Below are positions 55,010-63,876 of a stretch of 64,000 nucleotides of DNA, one piece after another. Numbering within the stretch: position 1 is the stretch's first letter; the number at the start of each line of letters is the position of its first letter. The stretch lies in NCBI RefSeq assembly GCF_022229015.1, contig NZ_JAKKFF010000033.1, positions 1 through 64,000 on the forward strand, read 5' to 3'. This DNA is from Micromonospora foliorum (lineage in GTDB: Bacteria > Actinomycetota > Actinomycetes > Mycobacteriales > Micromonosporaceae). The notes under the pieces were generated by a model. That model did no database searches. It was not told the origin of the DNA and saw only the letters and a program-made list of their open reading frames with translations. Position numbers and translations under genes: made by a program.

Positions 55010-56026
55010 TCAGGCTAGAGGATGAGGCTCGCCCGTGAGAGCCGCCAAGGCGACGGCAACCTCGTGGAGGCTCGCGCGAACATACGTGGTGGTGGTGCCG
55101 GCGTCGCTGCCACCACCGGAATGCCCCGCGTACTCGCGGGCCACAGCGTAGCCAAAATTCCGCTCAACCCACGTCAGCGTCGTGTGTCGCAGCCAGTGCG
55201 TACTGATTTGCTGGACATACACCCACTGCAGATGCTCGCCGATCCGCACCCACAAGTGGTCGTAGCGGCGGTACGTGATGGGCTGCCCGTTGCGGTACCG
55301 CAGCAATTGACCTGCCCCCGTCGCGTGCCGATCCTCGGCATGCGACCGCAGGTGCCTCATGAGGGTTGGCGACACCGGCCGCCACCGCACCGTGTCGCCC
55401 TTCTCCCGCAGGAGGATTAGGCACTGTTCCGGGTCCAGGTCGACCGGCCGAGGTGCCAGCGCGCCACCCCGGCGACATGCCGTCTCGGTGTGTAGCCGGA
55501 GCAGGAGGCTGTCCAATGCCGGATCATCACCTGTACTGGCGACGACGGCATTGATCTCTGCCAAGCGTGTGTCGGCTACTGCTCGCCTCGTGCTGGGCAG
55601 GCGCCGTGGCTTGGCTACCTTGAAAGCGGGGTTATCCGCCGCAGCGATGTGTCCGTCAGCGACCGCCCGCCGGTAGAGGCACCGCAGCGCGGCGATCAGG
55701 TGCTCTGCGGCACTTCGCCCACCTCGTGCGTTTCGCCGAGCTACCACGTGCGTCTTTACGTACTCCGCAAGCTGCTCGATCTCCGACGGGGTGGGTTCAT
55801 TGAGTCGCCTCTGCCCCCACTGTTCCAAGACCCGCTTCCAATACGATCCGTAGGCACGCCGAGTTCCATCGCTGACCGCCGCCGACACGATTGGTACGTA
55901 ATCTGCGAACGTCGGCGCCTGGGGACGCTTCGTCGCCGCCTGAATGAGGTCAGCGGGCGAGATGCCCATCCTCGCGAGCAACAACCGAGCGGCATCCAGT
56001 TCGGCCTGGCTCGCCGTGTCACTCAT
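55010..56026 (-). CDS. Tyrosine recombinase/phage integrase
   Basis: The 338-residue protein starts at ATG 56026 (MSDTASQAELDAARLLLARM). The SAM-like core-binding domain is at about 45-150. The catalytic domain follows with the first Arg in ETACRRGGALAP, HxxR in HWLRHTTLTW, the GHSGG loop and the nucleophile Tyr in TTTYVRASL. It cuts and joins DNA at attachment sites. The ATG overlaps the stop of the AbrB-like gene by 8 bases (ATGAGTGA), so the two are coupled. No tRNA or obvious attachment site is visible nearby, and no other phage genes are present. It may be the remaining recombinase of an integrated element that also carried the CRISPR locus. Confidence 0.9.
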   Translation of the reverse strand: MSDTASQAELDAARLLLARMGISPADLIQAATKRPQAPTFADYVPIVSAAVSDGTRRAYGSYWKRVLEQWGQRRLNEPTPSEIEQLAEYVKTHVVARRNARGGRSAAEHLIAALRCLYRRAVADGHIAAADNPAFKVAKPRRLPSTRRAVADTRLAEINAVVASTGDDPALDSLLLRLHTETACRRGGALAPRPVDLDPEQCLILLREKGDTVRWRPVSPTLMRHLRSHAEDRHATGAGQLLRYRNGQPITYRRYDHLWVRIGEHLQWVYVQQISTHWLRHTTLTWVERNFGYAVAREYAGHSGGGSDAGTTTTYVRASLHEVAVALAALTGEPHPLA

Positions 56027-56567
56027 GCTGTTCACCGCCGAGAGCAGCAGCGTGTATCTGAGCGACCACCGCGTCCAAGGCCGCGGGTGGATGCACGACA
56101 AGCACGCCACCATCGGGGTCCGCCGCCAGCAGCAACCGGTCGCCCGGCTTGAGGCCGCACCATTTTCAGACGGCTGCCGGCAGATGTAGATGACCTTGAC
56201 CCGTCAGGGTAAAGACGCCCTGCGAATCCAGACGGACGACGATGAGCCTGGCGCTCTCGTGAATATGAAGGCGGGTACCGCAGCCCCATCCGAGAGCGCG
56301 GACGATCATACGATCAGCGATCCGGCCACTGACATCGATGGCAGCCAGGCCGTAGACCGACGAGCCTGCCCGGGGTGTGGGGAGGTCAGGCAGGGGCAAT
56401 GGGGGGCGCCGCAGCGCCGCGCCTAGCCGCCGGTCCGTCCCCTGGCTCTGCGCGGGAGGCATCAACGGCGGGATCAGAGGGGCCACGGTCACATCAGCCA
56501 CGGCGATCACCGCCGCCGAGCGTCGCATCCGTCGAGGCTGTCGCGGATGTGCGACCCGCGTGGTCAA
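56019..56567 (-). pseudogene. AbrB/MazE-like DNA-binding protein gene with internal stop
   Basis: The frame reads SSVYGLAAIDVSGRIADRMI, then TLTGQGHLHLPAAV, a TGA at 56166-56168, and continues in the same frame as KWCGLKPGDRLLLAADPDGG, ending AALGGEQHE at 56019. In related proteins the position of the stop is Arg (a CGA-to-TGA change would do it). The product normally has two swapped-hairpin AbrB-like motifs and always precedes an integrase like the one here. Without read-through the protein loses its second motif. Start uncertain (ATG 56567 or 56462). Confidence 0.7.
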
Positions 56568-56701
56568 GCGAGCTTGACCACGAGTACGTCAAGTACAGCA
56601 GGGATGCTTCAAATCTGTGTCCGAGGGACGACACGACCCATTGCCCCACCGCCGTTGACGCTCAGCGCAGCTCTGAGGCTCGCGCAAGTCTAGCTGTGGT
56701 G

Positions 56702-56738
56702 GTGGTGACCTCTTCGGCTCCGCCGAAGAGGTCACCAC
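56702..56738. repeat. Perfect 17-bp hairpin at the edge of repeat copy 3
   Basis: GTGGTGACCTCTTCGGC (56702-56718) pairs without mismatch with 56722-56738 around a TCC loop. The right arm is the start of the dispersed repeat, and the same right arm occurs at 23183-23199 with a decayed left arm. Confidence 0.85.
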
Positions 56739-57309
56739 AGAGGATGCGCTGGTCACGGGATCGCGAGTGGGATCGGTGTCTCAGCTAACGGGACCAGCTA
56801 CTGGTCCGGCACGGCGGGATGTGCGCTCGAACATCGATGTACAGCAGACCTGTCTGGGTGACGATCAGCCACCCGTGATCGGGTGGGCGAGCAACGCGGG
56901 GAGCAGGGGGCCCTGACCACTTCGGTATCCACTGGGAGGTCACACCGCACCGCTTGACCGCATCCCCGCCCGTCAGAGCCATCGTTTCTGTCCTGCGTCG
57001 GTGAGCACTTCGGGCGCGGTGACCTCTTCGCCAACCTGCACCCAATCTGCTCCCAGTTGCAAGGCCGGGCCGCCTGGCAGCTCCTTATCGCCTTGACCTG
57101 CGCATACTCCCCTGCCAGGGAACATAGAGGACTGTCGACTGCCGCCCGAAACCGCTGAGCACTCCGCGGTGAAACAGGACGCCGCACCGACTCAGACCTG
57201 CGGCAACGTGGAGCCGCAGGCGAGGGTGGGTGCAGTTGAGCGCCGTTCGATGCCGTTGGACGCAGTTCAAGGCCGTTCAGGGCACACCGCTGCTCCCAAC
57301 CTGCTCCCC
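56722..57309. repeat. Dispersed repeat, copy 3 (with internal insertion)
   Basis: The two halves (56722 to about 56950 and 57169-57309) match copy 1 at 23183-23529. They are separated by about 220 bases that are not in copy 1. The last 73 bases are also copy 2. No intact gene is present from 56568 to 57705 apart from this element. Confidence 0.75.
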
Positions 57310-57594
57310 CAGACCGGGCTCGCACCGGGCCGCCGACCGATCGTAAGTTGCCAGCCCAGCTGTTGGCACCAGCGAGGCTACCTGATCGTCGAGGCGACCA
57401 GCCGCCGTCGTACCGCAGTGGACAGGTTGATATCGATAGCGCCGGCCTGGATCGGCCACCCGAGCGACGGCGGTCCCCGCCCACTGCTCCTGCTTCGCCA
57501 AACGCACAAGTCGAACGGACCGTACCCCTGCGCGATGTCCTGTCCGGGCCCTTGTCCGGGACGGCCGCACCCCCGCTGGTGACCCGTCGCGTAT

Positions 57595-57607
57595 CTGTCC
57601 CGGACAG
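57595..57607. promoter_or_regulatory. Possible operator upstream of the lasso operon
   Basis: CTGTCC-C-GGACAG is a perfect inverted repeat about 100 bases upstream of the precursor ATG; a related TGTCCGGG motif appears twice just before it (57541-57560). It may bind a regulator of the lasso operon. No confident -35/-10 pair was found. Confidence 0.35.
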
Positions 57608-57705
57608 GAAGGCGCGATTGCCGGTCAGCACCCACGGATATCTGATGGGTGTCAGCGAGGCAGTCACAAGGATCGCCTCAATTCACCGATTACGAGGTGA
57701 ACAGC

Positions 57706-57831
57706 ATGAACGAGAAGACGATGGGCTACGAGGCCCCCGCGCTGGTCGAGGTCGGCGACTTCACCGAGCTCACCCGCATCACCAACGTCGGCGAGTGGAC
57801 CGACCTGTGGGGCGGCTGGTTCGACCTCTGA
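57706..57831 (+). CDS. lasA: Lasso peptide precursor
   Basis: The 41-residue peptide starts at ATG 57706, 5 bases after GAGGTGA. The leader (residues 1-24) carries the recognition pattern of actinobacterial lasso precursors, YEAPALVEVGDFTELT (Tyr..Pro.Leu....Gly), and has Thr23 at position -2. The predicted core is ITNVGEWTDLWGGWFDL (25-41). It would form a 9-residue ring between the amine of Ile25 and the side chain of Asp33, leaving an 8-residue tail with bulky Trp and Phe as plugs. There is no Cys, so a class II lasso fold is expected. The cyclase, RRE protein and protease genes follow directly. The ring assignment is inference from the family rules. Confidence 0.9.
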   Translation: MNEKTMGYEAPALVEVGDFTELTRITNVGEWTDLWGGWFDL

Positions 57832-57897
57832 GTCGACGACCTACCAACCGGTGAACGACTAAGCGACAACTGACGCACGTCGAACACCGCATCAACG

Positions 57898-57942
57898 CGC
57901 CGGGGTGGTCGGCCAGCTACACCAGGGCTGACCACCCCGGCG
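57898..57942 (+). terminator. Hairpin between precursor and cyclase genes
   Basis: CGCCGGGGTGGTC (57898-57910) pairs perfectly with GACCACCCCGGCG (57930-57942). It lies in the 149-base gap after the precursor, the typical place for an attenuator that makes precursor mRNA more abundant than the enzyme mRNA. Confidence 0.75.
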
Positions 57943-57980
57943 TCATGCGTTCAGGCGGATCTCGCCGAAGGGAGCGGGCA

Positions 57981-59762
57981 ATGCGGTTCATCATCCTTTC
58001 CGACCACGAGGCATCGGCGGCCCTGGCCCAGCGCCACGGCGGAGGACAGACGATCCGGCATCCGTCCGGACGGCCTTGGATCGTCGGACACTGGGAGCAC
58101 GACGACATCGTCGTGGCCCGTGCCGGTGACCGGGCCCTGGCGCTCCTCGGCCGGACCGCCGAGACCAGCGAGAGCCTCACCCAGCGCCTCGACGCCGTCC
58201 GAGGCGTGGCCGACCTGGACGCCGTCGCCAGGAGTGTGCCGGGCTGCTATCACCTCATCGGATCGATCGGCGGGGTCACCCGGGCACAGGGCAGCCTGTC
58301 CTACCGCTACCAGCTCTTCACTGGAACCGTCGACCGGGTCGCGGTCGCGGCCGACCGAGCCGACACGATCGCCGCCATGACCGGCGCCGGCATCGACTTC
58401 GAAGCCGTCGTGCTCCAACTCGTCGCACCGTTCGGGCCGCCGTGGCCGCTGCGCGAGCGATGTGTCTGGCAGGGTGTCGAACAGGTGCCGGGTGGACGTT
58501 TCCTCGTCCTGCGCGGCGACGACCCGGTCGCCCGTACCTGTCGATGGTGGACACCGCCGGAGCCGGAGCTGTCACTGGCCGACGGCGCGCAAGTCGTGCG
58601 GACAGCACTGGTCGCGGCCGTCGCCGCGCGCGTCCCGCGCGGCGGCGGATCGCTCAGCGCTGACCTTTCCGGCGGTCTGGACTCGACCAGCCTCTGCTTC
58701 ATCGCCGCGGCCGCCGGGGCCGACCCGACGACGTTCCGCTTCGCGCCCTTGGACGAGTCGAACGAGGATGAGCGGTGGGCGGGGTGGTGCGAGGAACATC
58801 TGCCGGGCAAACATCTGGTGGTACCGGCCGACGAGGCACCCTCCTGGTACGAGGTCACCGGAGATGACGACGTCGAAGGGCCGTTCCCGTTCGTCCGTAC
58901 GCGGGCCCTGGCCGGTTTCATCGCTGCGCACGTCGGAGCCCACGGCTCCCGGCGTCACCTCCAGGGGATCGGCGGCGACGAGCTCTTCTCCGCCAGCACG
59001 TTGACCCTGCACGACCTCGCCCGGCGCCATCCCACCACCGCGGCACGGCAGATCCTGACCACCAAGGCGATGCGCCGCTGGTCGGTCGCCACGACAACCC
59101 GGTTCCTTCTCTCCGGCGTGCCCTACCACCGGTGGTTGGCGCGCAGCGGCCGCCGGCTGACCGCGCCGCCCGGTGAGACGACACACGCGAACTGGGAAAT
59201 CGCCACCACCCTCCCGCCGTGGATCACCGCGGACGCCGCGGACGTGGCGCGACGCCTCTACCGGGAGGCCGCCGCGAGCCGACCCCGACCGGAGGCCACC
59301 CCACCAGCGCAGCACGAGATGATCCGGATCACCCAGTTCAATGGAGCGGCCGCACGGCGCAGCTCGCGGGTCGCTGAACGCGACAGCGTCACGCTGGAGA
59401 ACCCGTACCTCGATGACCATGTGCTGAACGCGGCGCTGTCGGTGCGGTTCGCCGATCGCATGGTCAGCGGCCGGTTCAAGCCGGTGCTCGGCGAGGCGAT
59501 GCGGGGCATCATTCCCGATGGGTTGCTCGACCGGCGGACCAAGGGCGACTACAGCGCCGAACAGTTCGCCGGGCTGCGTCGCCACCGGGGCGACCTGCTC
59601 GCGCTCTTCGACGACGCCGAACTGGCCCGGATGGGTCTCATCGACACCGATCGGCTGCGCGCCGACGTCTTCGGCGTCCTGCCGAACTCAAAGCCACTGA
59701 TCCCGTTCGAACGGACCCTGTCCTGCGAGGCATGGCTTCGCGACGTGGCCCGAGCCGCCTAA
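57981..59762 (+). CDS. lasC: Lasso peptide cyclase (asparagine synthetase-like)
   Basis: The 593-residue protein starts at ATG 57981 behind AAGGGAGC. The N-terminal glutaminase-like lobe is degenerate (MRFIILSDHEASAAL), with no Cys nucleophile, as usual for lasso cyclases. The C-terminal ATP-pyrophosphatase lobe has the PP-loop SGGLDS at 230-235 and the GIGGDELFSAST block. In the family it adenylates the acidic side chain (here probably Asp9 of the core) and forms the macrolactam while the tail is threaded. The RRE gene follows 14 bases downstream. Confidence 0.92.
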   Translation: MRFIILSDHEASAALAQRHGGGQTIRHPSGRPWIVGHWEHDDIVVARAGDRALALLGRTAETSESLTQRLDAVRGVADLDAVARSVPGCYHLIGSIGGVTRAQGSLSYRYQLFTGTVDRVAVAADRADTIAAMTGAGIDFEAVVLQLVAPFGPPWPLRERCVWQGVEQVPGGRFLVLRGDDPVARTCRWWTPPEPELSLADGAQVVRTALVAAVAARVPRGGGSLSADLSGGLDSTSLCFIAAAAGADPTTFRFAPLDESNEDERWAGWCEEHLPGKHLVVPADEAPSWYEVTGDDDVEGPFPFVRTRALAGFIAAHVGAHGSRRHLQGIGGDELFSASTLTLHDLARRHPTTAARQILTTKAMRRWSVATTTRFLLSGVPYHRWLARSGRRLTAPPGETTHANWEIATTLPPWITADAADVARRLYREAAASRPRPEATPPAQHEMIRITQFNGAAARRSSRVAERDSVTLENPYLDDHVLNAALSVRFADRMVSGRFKPVLGEAMRGIIPDGLLDRRTKGDYSAEQFAGLRRHRGDLLALFDDAELARMGLIDTDRLRADVFGVLPNSKPLIPFERTLSCEAWLRDVARAA

Positions 59763-59776
59763 AGGAGGAAATTGAG

Positions 59777-60046
59777 ATGAGTCTCGCACTAGCTCCAGAA
59801 GTGACCGCCGCCGAAACCAGCAACGGTCTCGTGCTGCTCGACCAGCGGTCAGGCCGCTACTGGCAGCTCAACGGCACCGGAGCGACGACCGTGCGGATGC
59901 TGCTCGACGGCCGAACGCCCGACGGCGTCGCGGCCGCCCTCCGCGAGCGGTTCCCCGCCTGCGGGGAACGCGTGGAAGCGGACGTCAACTCGCTGGTGGG
60001 CGCGCTGCTCGACGCGAGGCTGGTGGAATCATGCCAGCCGGAGTGA
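59777..60046 (+). CDS. lasB1: Lasso RRE protein (PqqD-like, B1)
   Basis: The 89-residue protein starts at ATG 59777 behind AAAGGAGGAA, the strongest ribosome site of the operon. It has the PqqD-like fold pattern (VTAAETSNGLVLLDQRSGRY, WQLNGTGATTVRMLLDG, then helices ending SLVGALLDARLV). Such proteins bind the precursor leader and hand it to the B2 protease. Its last 16 bases overlap the start of the B2 gene. Confidence 0.9.
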   Translation: MSLALAPEVTAAETSNGLVLLDQRSGRYWQLNGTGATTVRMLLDGRTPDGVAAALRERFPACGERVEADVNSLVGALLDARLVESCQPE

Positions 60047-60462
60047 TGATCGAGCGTCCCACGACCCCGCCACTGTCGCTCGTGCCGGGCGCTGTCGCCG
60101 CAGCCGGTCTGGGCCGGGTGCTGGCGCGGGTCACACCGCACCGGCTGCGGAAAGTGCTGGAGTTCGCCCGCCGGGGCGCCCGCCCGGCGACCGAGGCGGA
60201 GGCCGCCCGTGCCCGCAACGCGATCGTCGCGGTCAGCCCCCGCTGCCGGGGCCAGTGGTGCCTGCAACGGGCCATCGCCACCGCGCTGCTGTGCCGGGCG
60301 GGAGGCACCTGGCCGCAGTGGTGCACCGGCGTGCGGACCGACCCGTTCCAGGCGCACGCCTGGGTGGCCGTCGACGGCCGGCCGGTCGGAGAGCCCGGCT
60401 CCGACATCGACTATTTCCGGGTGATGATGGTGGTGCCGCCGGTCGGGCGGGACGCGTCATGA
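60031..60462 (+). CDS. lasB2: Lasso leader peptidase (B2, transglutaminase-like)
   Basis: This 143-residue protein of the lasso B2 family has the catalytic triad Cys77 (RGQWCLQRAIATALLC), His109 (FQAHAWV) and Asp115 (AVDGRPVGEP). It removes the leader after the conserved Thr-x, here after Arg24 of the precursor. The gene overlaps the RRE gene at its start and the glycosyltransferase gene at its end (ATGA), so the maturation and tailoring genes are translationally linked. Confidence 0.92.
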   Translation: MPAGVMIERPTTPPLSLVPGAVAAAGLGRVLARVTPHRLRKVLEFARRGARPATEAEAARARNAIVAVSPRCRGQWCLQRAIATALLCRAGGTWPQWCTGVRTDPFQAHAWVAVDGRPVGEPGSDIDYFRVMMVVPPVGRDAS

Positions 60463-61772
60463 GGGTCCTGGTGTGCACCTACGGCAGCAGGGGAGACACC
60501 GAGCCCTACGTCGCTCTCGCCTGTGCGCTCAACGCCGCCGGCCACGAGGCGGTCCTCGCCGCGCCCTCGACGTACGCGGGTCTCGCCGCCCGGCACGGCG
60601 TGGAGTTCGCCGCCCGCGACGCCGGGCTCCTCAACCTCATCCACGACCCCCGGCTGCGCAGGCAGATCGAGGACGGCAGGGCGACCGGTCGCCATCCGGA
60701 CCTGGCTCTGGAGATCCGCGACCGGCTGTTCCCCGCCCACCTCACCGGCCTCCTAGAGGCCGCAGCGGACGCCGATCTGGTCGTGCACCGGGCCGACTAC
60801 GGGCACCACGTCGCCGAGAAGATCGGGGTGCCCAGCGTGCTCGGCCTGCTCAACCCGCACGGTGTGGCCTCGGCCTACTACCCGACCATTGAGGCCTTGG
60901 GCACCGAGGCCCCCCGACCGCGCGCCGACGGGCCCAGCCGGGAGAACCTGCGCACTCACGTGCGGGCACGGCTTCGGGGCGAGCCCGCTCCGACGAGGAA
61001 GTGCGTCGAGCAGTGGCGGGAGCGGGACCTGGGACTGCCGCCCCGGGCGGGCATGCACGACCGGTTCCATCAGGTCGACAACCGCCCGGTCCCGGTCCTG
61101 CACGCCTTCAGTCGGCACCTGGTCGAACCGGCACCCGACTGGCCACCCTGGGTCCACACCACCGGATACTGGTTCCTGCCGACCGACCGGGTGGCGCCAC
61201 CGCCGAGGCTGGTGCGATTCCTGGAGCAGGGTGCGCCGCCGGTCTTCTTCGGCCTGGGCAGCCTGGTGGGCACCGACCCCCGACGGACCGGCCGGATGGT
61301 CGTCGAGGCAACTCGCCGCGTGGGAGTGCGTGCGGTGGTCGTCGCCGGTGCCGGCGGCATCGCGATCGACGATCCCGAGACAAGCGACGATGTCCTGGTC
61401 GTCGACGACGTTCCCTATGACTGGCTGTTCCCCCGGGTCCGCGCCGCCGTCCACGCCGGTGGTCTCGGCACCACCCACCACGCACTCGCCGCGGGCCTAC
61501 CGCAGGTCGCGCTGCCGTTCCACGTGGAGCAGATGAGCTGGGCGACGCACCTGCACGCCCGGGGTGTCGCGCCACCGCCGATCTGGCAACGCGACCTGAG
61601 CACGACCGTGCTCAGCACCGCCGTGCGGGCCTGCCTCACCGATCCCGCCCGCACCCGCGCCGCCCAGGCGCTGGGCCGGAACCTGCGCTCCGAGGGCGGG
61701 GCCACCGCCGCGGTCGAGGTCCTGGAAGCGATCCACGGTCCGCGCCTTCGAAGAACAGGAGAGGCAGCATGA
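60459..61772 (+). CDS. Glycosyltransferase family 1 (YjiC/macrolide type)
   Basis: From ATG 60459 (overlapping the B2 stop) the protein has 437 residues with the GT-B fold. The N-terminal acceptor lobe starts MRVLVCTYGSRGDTEPYVAL. The C-terminal donor lobe has PPVFFGLGSLVGTD and the sugar-nucleotide signature AAVHAGGLGTTHHALAAGLPQ, then PFHVEQMSWA. Relatives attach sugars to macrolides, glycopeptides and other natural products. In this operon the acceptor is probably the lasso peptide, perhaps on Thr2/Thr8 or a Trp, Asp or tail residue; that is inference. No sugar-biosynthesis gene is next to it. Confidence 0.9.
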   Translation: MRVLVCTYGSRGDTEPYVALACALNAAGHEAVLAAPSTYAGLAARHGVEFAARDAGLLNLIHDPRLRRQIEDGRATGRHPDLALEIRDRLFPAHLTGLLEAAADADLVVHRADYGHHVAEKIGVPSVLGLLNPHGVASAYYPTIEALGTEAPRPRADGPSRENLRTHVRARLRGEPAPTRKCVEQWRERDLGLPPRAGMHDRFHQVDNRPVPVLHAFSRHLVEPAPDWPPWVHTTGYWFLPTDRVAPPPRLVRFLEQGAPPVFFGLGSLVGTDPRRTGRMVVEATRRVGVRAVVVAGAGGIAIDDPETSDDVLVVDDVPYDWLFPRVRAAVHAGGLGTTHHALAAGLPQVALPFHVEQMSWATHLHARGVAPPPIWQRDLSTTVLSTAVRACLTDPARTRAAQALGRNLRSEGGATAAVEVLEAIHGPRLRRTGEAA

Positions 61773-62947
61773 GTACGCTCCGCGAGCCGACAGACCTTCG
61801 CGTGCTGATCCGCTTCGCGGCTGCCGGTGACGACGCGGTCGCGGAGGCCATCTCCCGGCTGGGACCGGCCCGTGTCGCGGCGACCCTGGTCGACGAGTTG
61901 GTCAGCCGGGCCGACCTCGGCGAGGTCGGCCCGCTGCCAGGACCGGTGACGGTCAGGTTCGATCTGGACTTCGGCGGTCGTACCCTGGCGCACTCGGTGT
62001 CCTTCGAGGAGGGGCGGGTCCGCTACGGTCACGCCTGCCCCGAGGGCATCCGGCCGGTGCTGGTCGAACTGGACCTCGTCGCGTTGGCCAGGGCGGTGTT
62101 CGGTGGGTCGCTGGCTCCCCACGCGCTGTGCCGACGGATCGACTGGGGTGATGTCGACGACCCGCGGGAGTTCGCGGTCGGCGTCGCCGCCGCTCCCGTG
62201 GTGCAACGGTTGCTACGCGGCGCTGCCGGCGAACCCGCGCGACTCGACGAGCTGGCCCTGGCCAACGGCTCCGACAAGTGGGGGCCGCACTTCTACACGC
62301 CGATCTACGAACGACACTTCGCGCCGCTACGCGAGCAGGAGCTGACCATCGTCGAGTTGGGCATCGGCGGGTACGCCATTCCGGGCAGCGGCGGTGGTTC
62401 GCTGCGGATGTGGAAGCGGCACTTCCCCCGGGCGCTGGTCTACGGCGTCGACATGTTCGACAAGAGCGCCGCCGCCGAACAACGCGTGTTTCCCATCCAG
62501 GGCGACCTTTCCGATCCCGACTTCGTCGGCAGCCTGCCGGAAAGGCTCGGTCCGCTCGACATCGTCATCGACGACGGCAGCCACGCCTGCGCCGACGTGA
62601 TCCTCGCCTTCAACGCGTTGTTTCCCGCCCTTCGCCCCGGTGGCCTCTACGTGATCGAGGACCTGCAGACCTCCTACTGGCCCTCCTACGGCGGCAACGC
62701 GACGAACCTGCACGACGCCAGCACGAGCATGGGTTTTCTCAAACAGCTGCTCGACGGCCTCAACCATGAGGAGCACGACGCCGCGGGCAGCTCTCGGCCC
62801 ACCCGGTTCGACACCACGCTGGTCGGTGCGCACTTCTACCACAACGTGGCCGTGCTGGAGAAGGGCCGCAACGCCGACGGCCCGATGCCCCGCTTCGTCC
62901 GGCAGCGTCCGGTGATCCGGGTCGACCGGCGGGAGGTGCCGGCGTGA
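61769..62947 (+). CDS. Sugar O-methyltransferase, MycE/TylE-like
   Basis: The 392-residue protein starts at ATG 61769, overlapping the glycosyltransferase stop. An N-terminal accessory domain (about 1-140) is followed by a class I SAM methyltransferase domain. The latter has the MycE-type signatures LANGSDKWGPHFYTPIYERH, LGIGGYAIPGSGGGSLRMWK, GDLSDPDFVGSLPE, IVIDDGSHAC and YVIEDLQTSYWPSYGG; the Asp residues of VIDDGSH are in the metal-binding position. Homologues methylate 2''-hydroxyls of deoxyhexoses on macrolides. Next to a glycosyltransferase in a lasso operon it most likely methylates the sugar added to the peptide. Confidence 0.88.
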   Translation: MSTLREPTDLRVLIRFAAAGDDAVAEAISRLGPARVAATLVDELVSRADLGEVGPLPGPVTVRFDLDFGGRTLAHSVSFEEGRVRYGHACPEGIRPVLVELDLVALARAVFGGSLAPHALCRRIDWGDVDDPREFAVGVAAAPVVQRLLRGAAGEPARLDELALANGSDKWGPHFYTPIYERHFAPLREQELTIVELGIGGYAIPGSGGGSLRMWKRHFPRALVYGVDMFDKSAAAEQRVFPIQGDLSDPDFVGSLPERLGPLDIVIDDGSHACADVILAFNALFPALRPGGLYVIEDLQTSYWPSYGGNATNLHDASTSMGFLKQLLDGLNHEEHDAAGSSRPTRFDTTLVGAHFYHNVAVLEKGRNADGPMPRFVRQRPVIRVDRREVPA

Positions 62948-63876
62948 GCGCCATCGTCGCCGAGTCGCTGCGCAAGGCCTACGGCGGCGTCGCCGCTGTC
63001 GACGGCCTCGACCTCACGGTCGCGCCGGGCGAGATGTTCGGCTTCCTCGGCCCCAACGGCGCCGGCAAGTCGACGACGATCGCGATGCTCTGCACCCTGA
63101 CCCGTCCGGACAGCGGTCACGCCAGCGTCGCCGGGTTCGACGTCGTGCGGTCGTCCACCGAGGTACGCCGGCTCATCGGCCTGGTCCTGCAGGAGAGCAC
63201 CACGGACGGCGACCTCACCCTCATGGAGAACCTCCGGTTGCACGACCACCTCTACGGCCTGCCCCGCCGCACGTTTCCCGCCCGAGCCCGGCATCTCCTC
63301 GACCTCTTCGGTCTGGCCGAACGGCATGACCGGCTCGCCAGGACCCTCTCCGGCGGGATGCGCCGGCGCCTCGAGATCGCCCGGGGCCTGCTGCACGAAC
63401 CGGCGGTGCTTTTCCTCGACGAACCGACCGCCGGCCTGGACCCGCACAGCCGGGCCGACGTGTGGAACCACATCCACGCGCTTCGCCGCGATCGTCCGCT
63501 CACCGTCTTCCTGACCACGCATCACCTGGAGGAGGCCGAACACTGTGACCGAATCCTGGTGCTGGACAGGGGCCGGGCGGTGGTGCGGGGCACACCCGAG
63601 GAGCTCAAGGCGACGGTACGCGCCGACGTCGTGCGACTGAACACCGCGGACGACGCCCGAGCGGCGATGCGGATCCGGCGGGACTTCGCGTGCGACGCGA
63701 CGGTCGACGCGCAGGGCGTCCGGGTGGTCACCGAGAACGGCGCGGCCCTCGTGCCCCGGCTGTGCGCGGCGCTCGACACGCCCATCAACGCGGTGCACGT
63801 CTCGCCCCCGACGCTCAACGACGTCTTCCTCCACCACACTGGGCGGGCGGTCACGGAAGGTGAGTACCTCCGATGA
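62944..63876 (+). CDS. ABC exporter ATPase (DrrA-like)
   Basis: The 310-residue protein starts at GTG 62944, overlapping the methyltransferase stop. Walker A is GPNGAGKST, the Q-loop VLQEST, the signature LSGGMRRRLEIARGL, Walker B VLFLDEPTAGLDP and the switch His TTHHLEE. The last 80 residues form the extra domain of DrrA-type exporters. It pairs with the permease beginning at 63873 and probably exports the mature lasso peptide and protects the producer. Confidence 0.93.
   Translation: MSAIVAESLRKAYGGVAAVDGLDLTVAPGEMFGFLGPNGAGKSTTIAMLCTLTRPDSGHASVAGFDVVRSSTEVRRLIGLVLQESTTDGDLTLMENLRLHDHLYGLPRRTFPARARHLLDLFGLAERHDRLARTLSGGMRRRLEIARGLLHEPAVLFLDEPTAGLDPHSRADVWNHIHALRRDRPLTVFLTTHHLEEAEHCDRILVLDRGRAVVRGTPEELKATVRADVVRLNTADDARAAMRIRRDFACDATVDAQGVRVVTENGAALVPRLCAALDTPINAVHVSPPTLNDVFLHHTGRAVTEGEYLR

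Noticed and set aside
55010..57705. An intact prophage or integrative element
   Set aside because: Only the integrase and a broken AbrB-like gene are present; no tRNA, attachment-site pair, replication, transfer or structural gene is visible.
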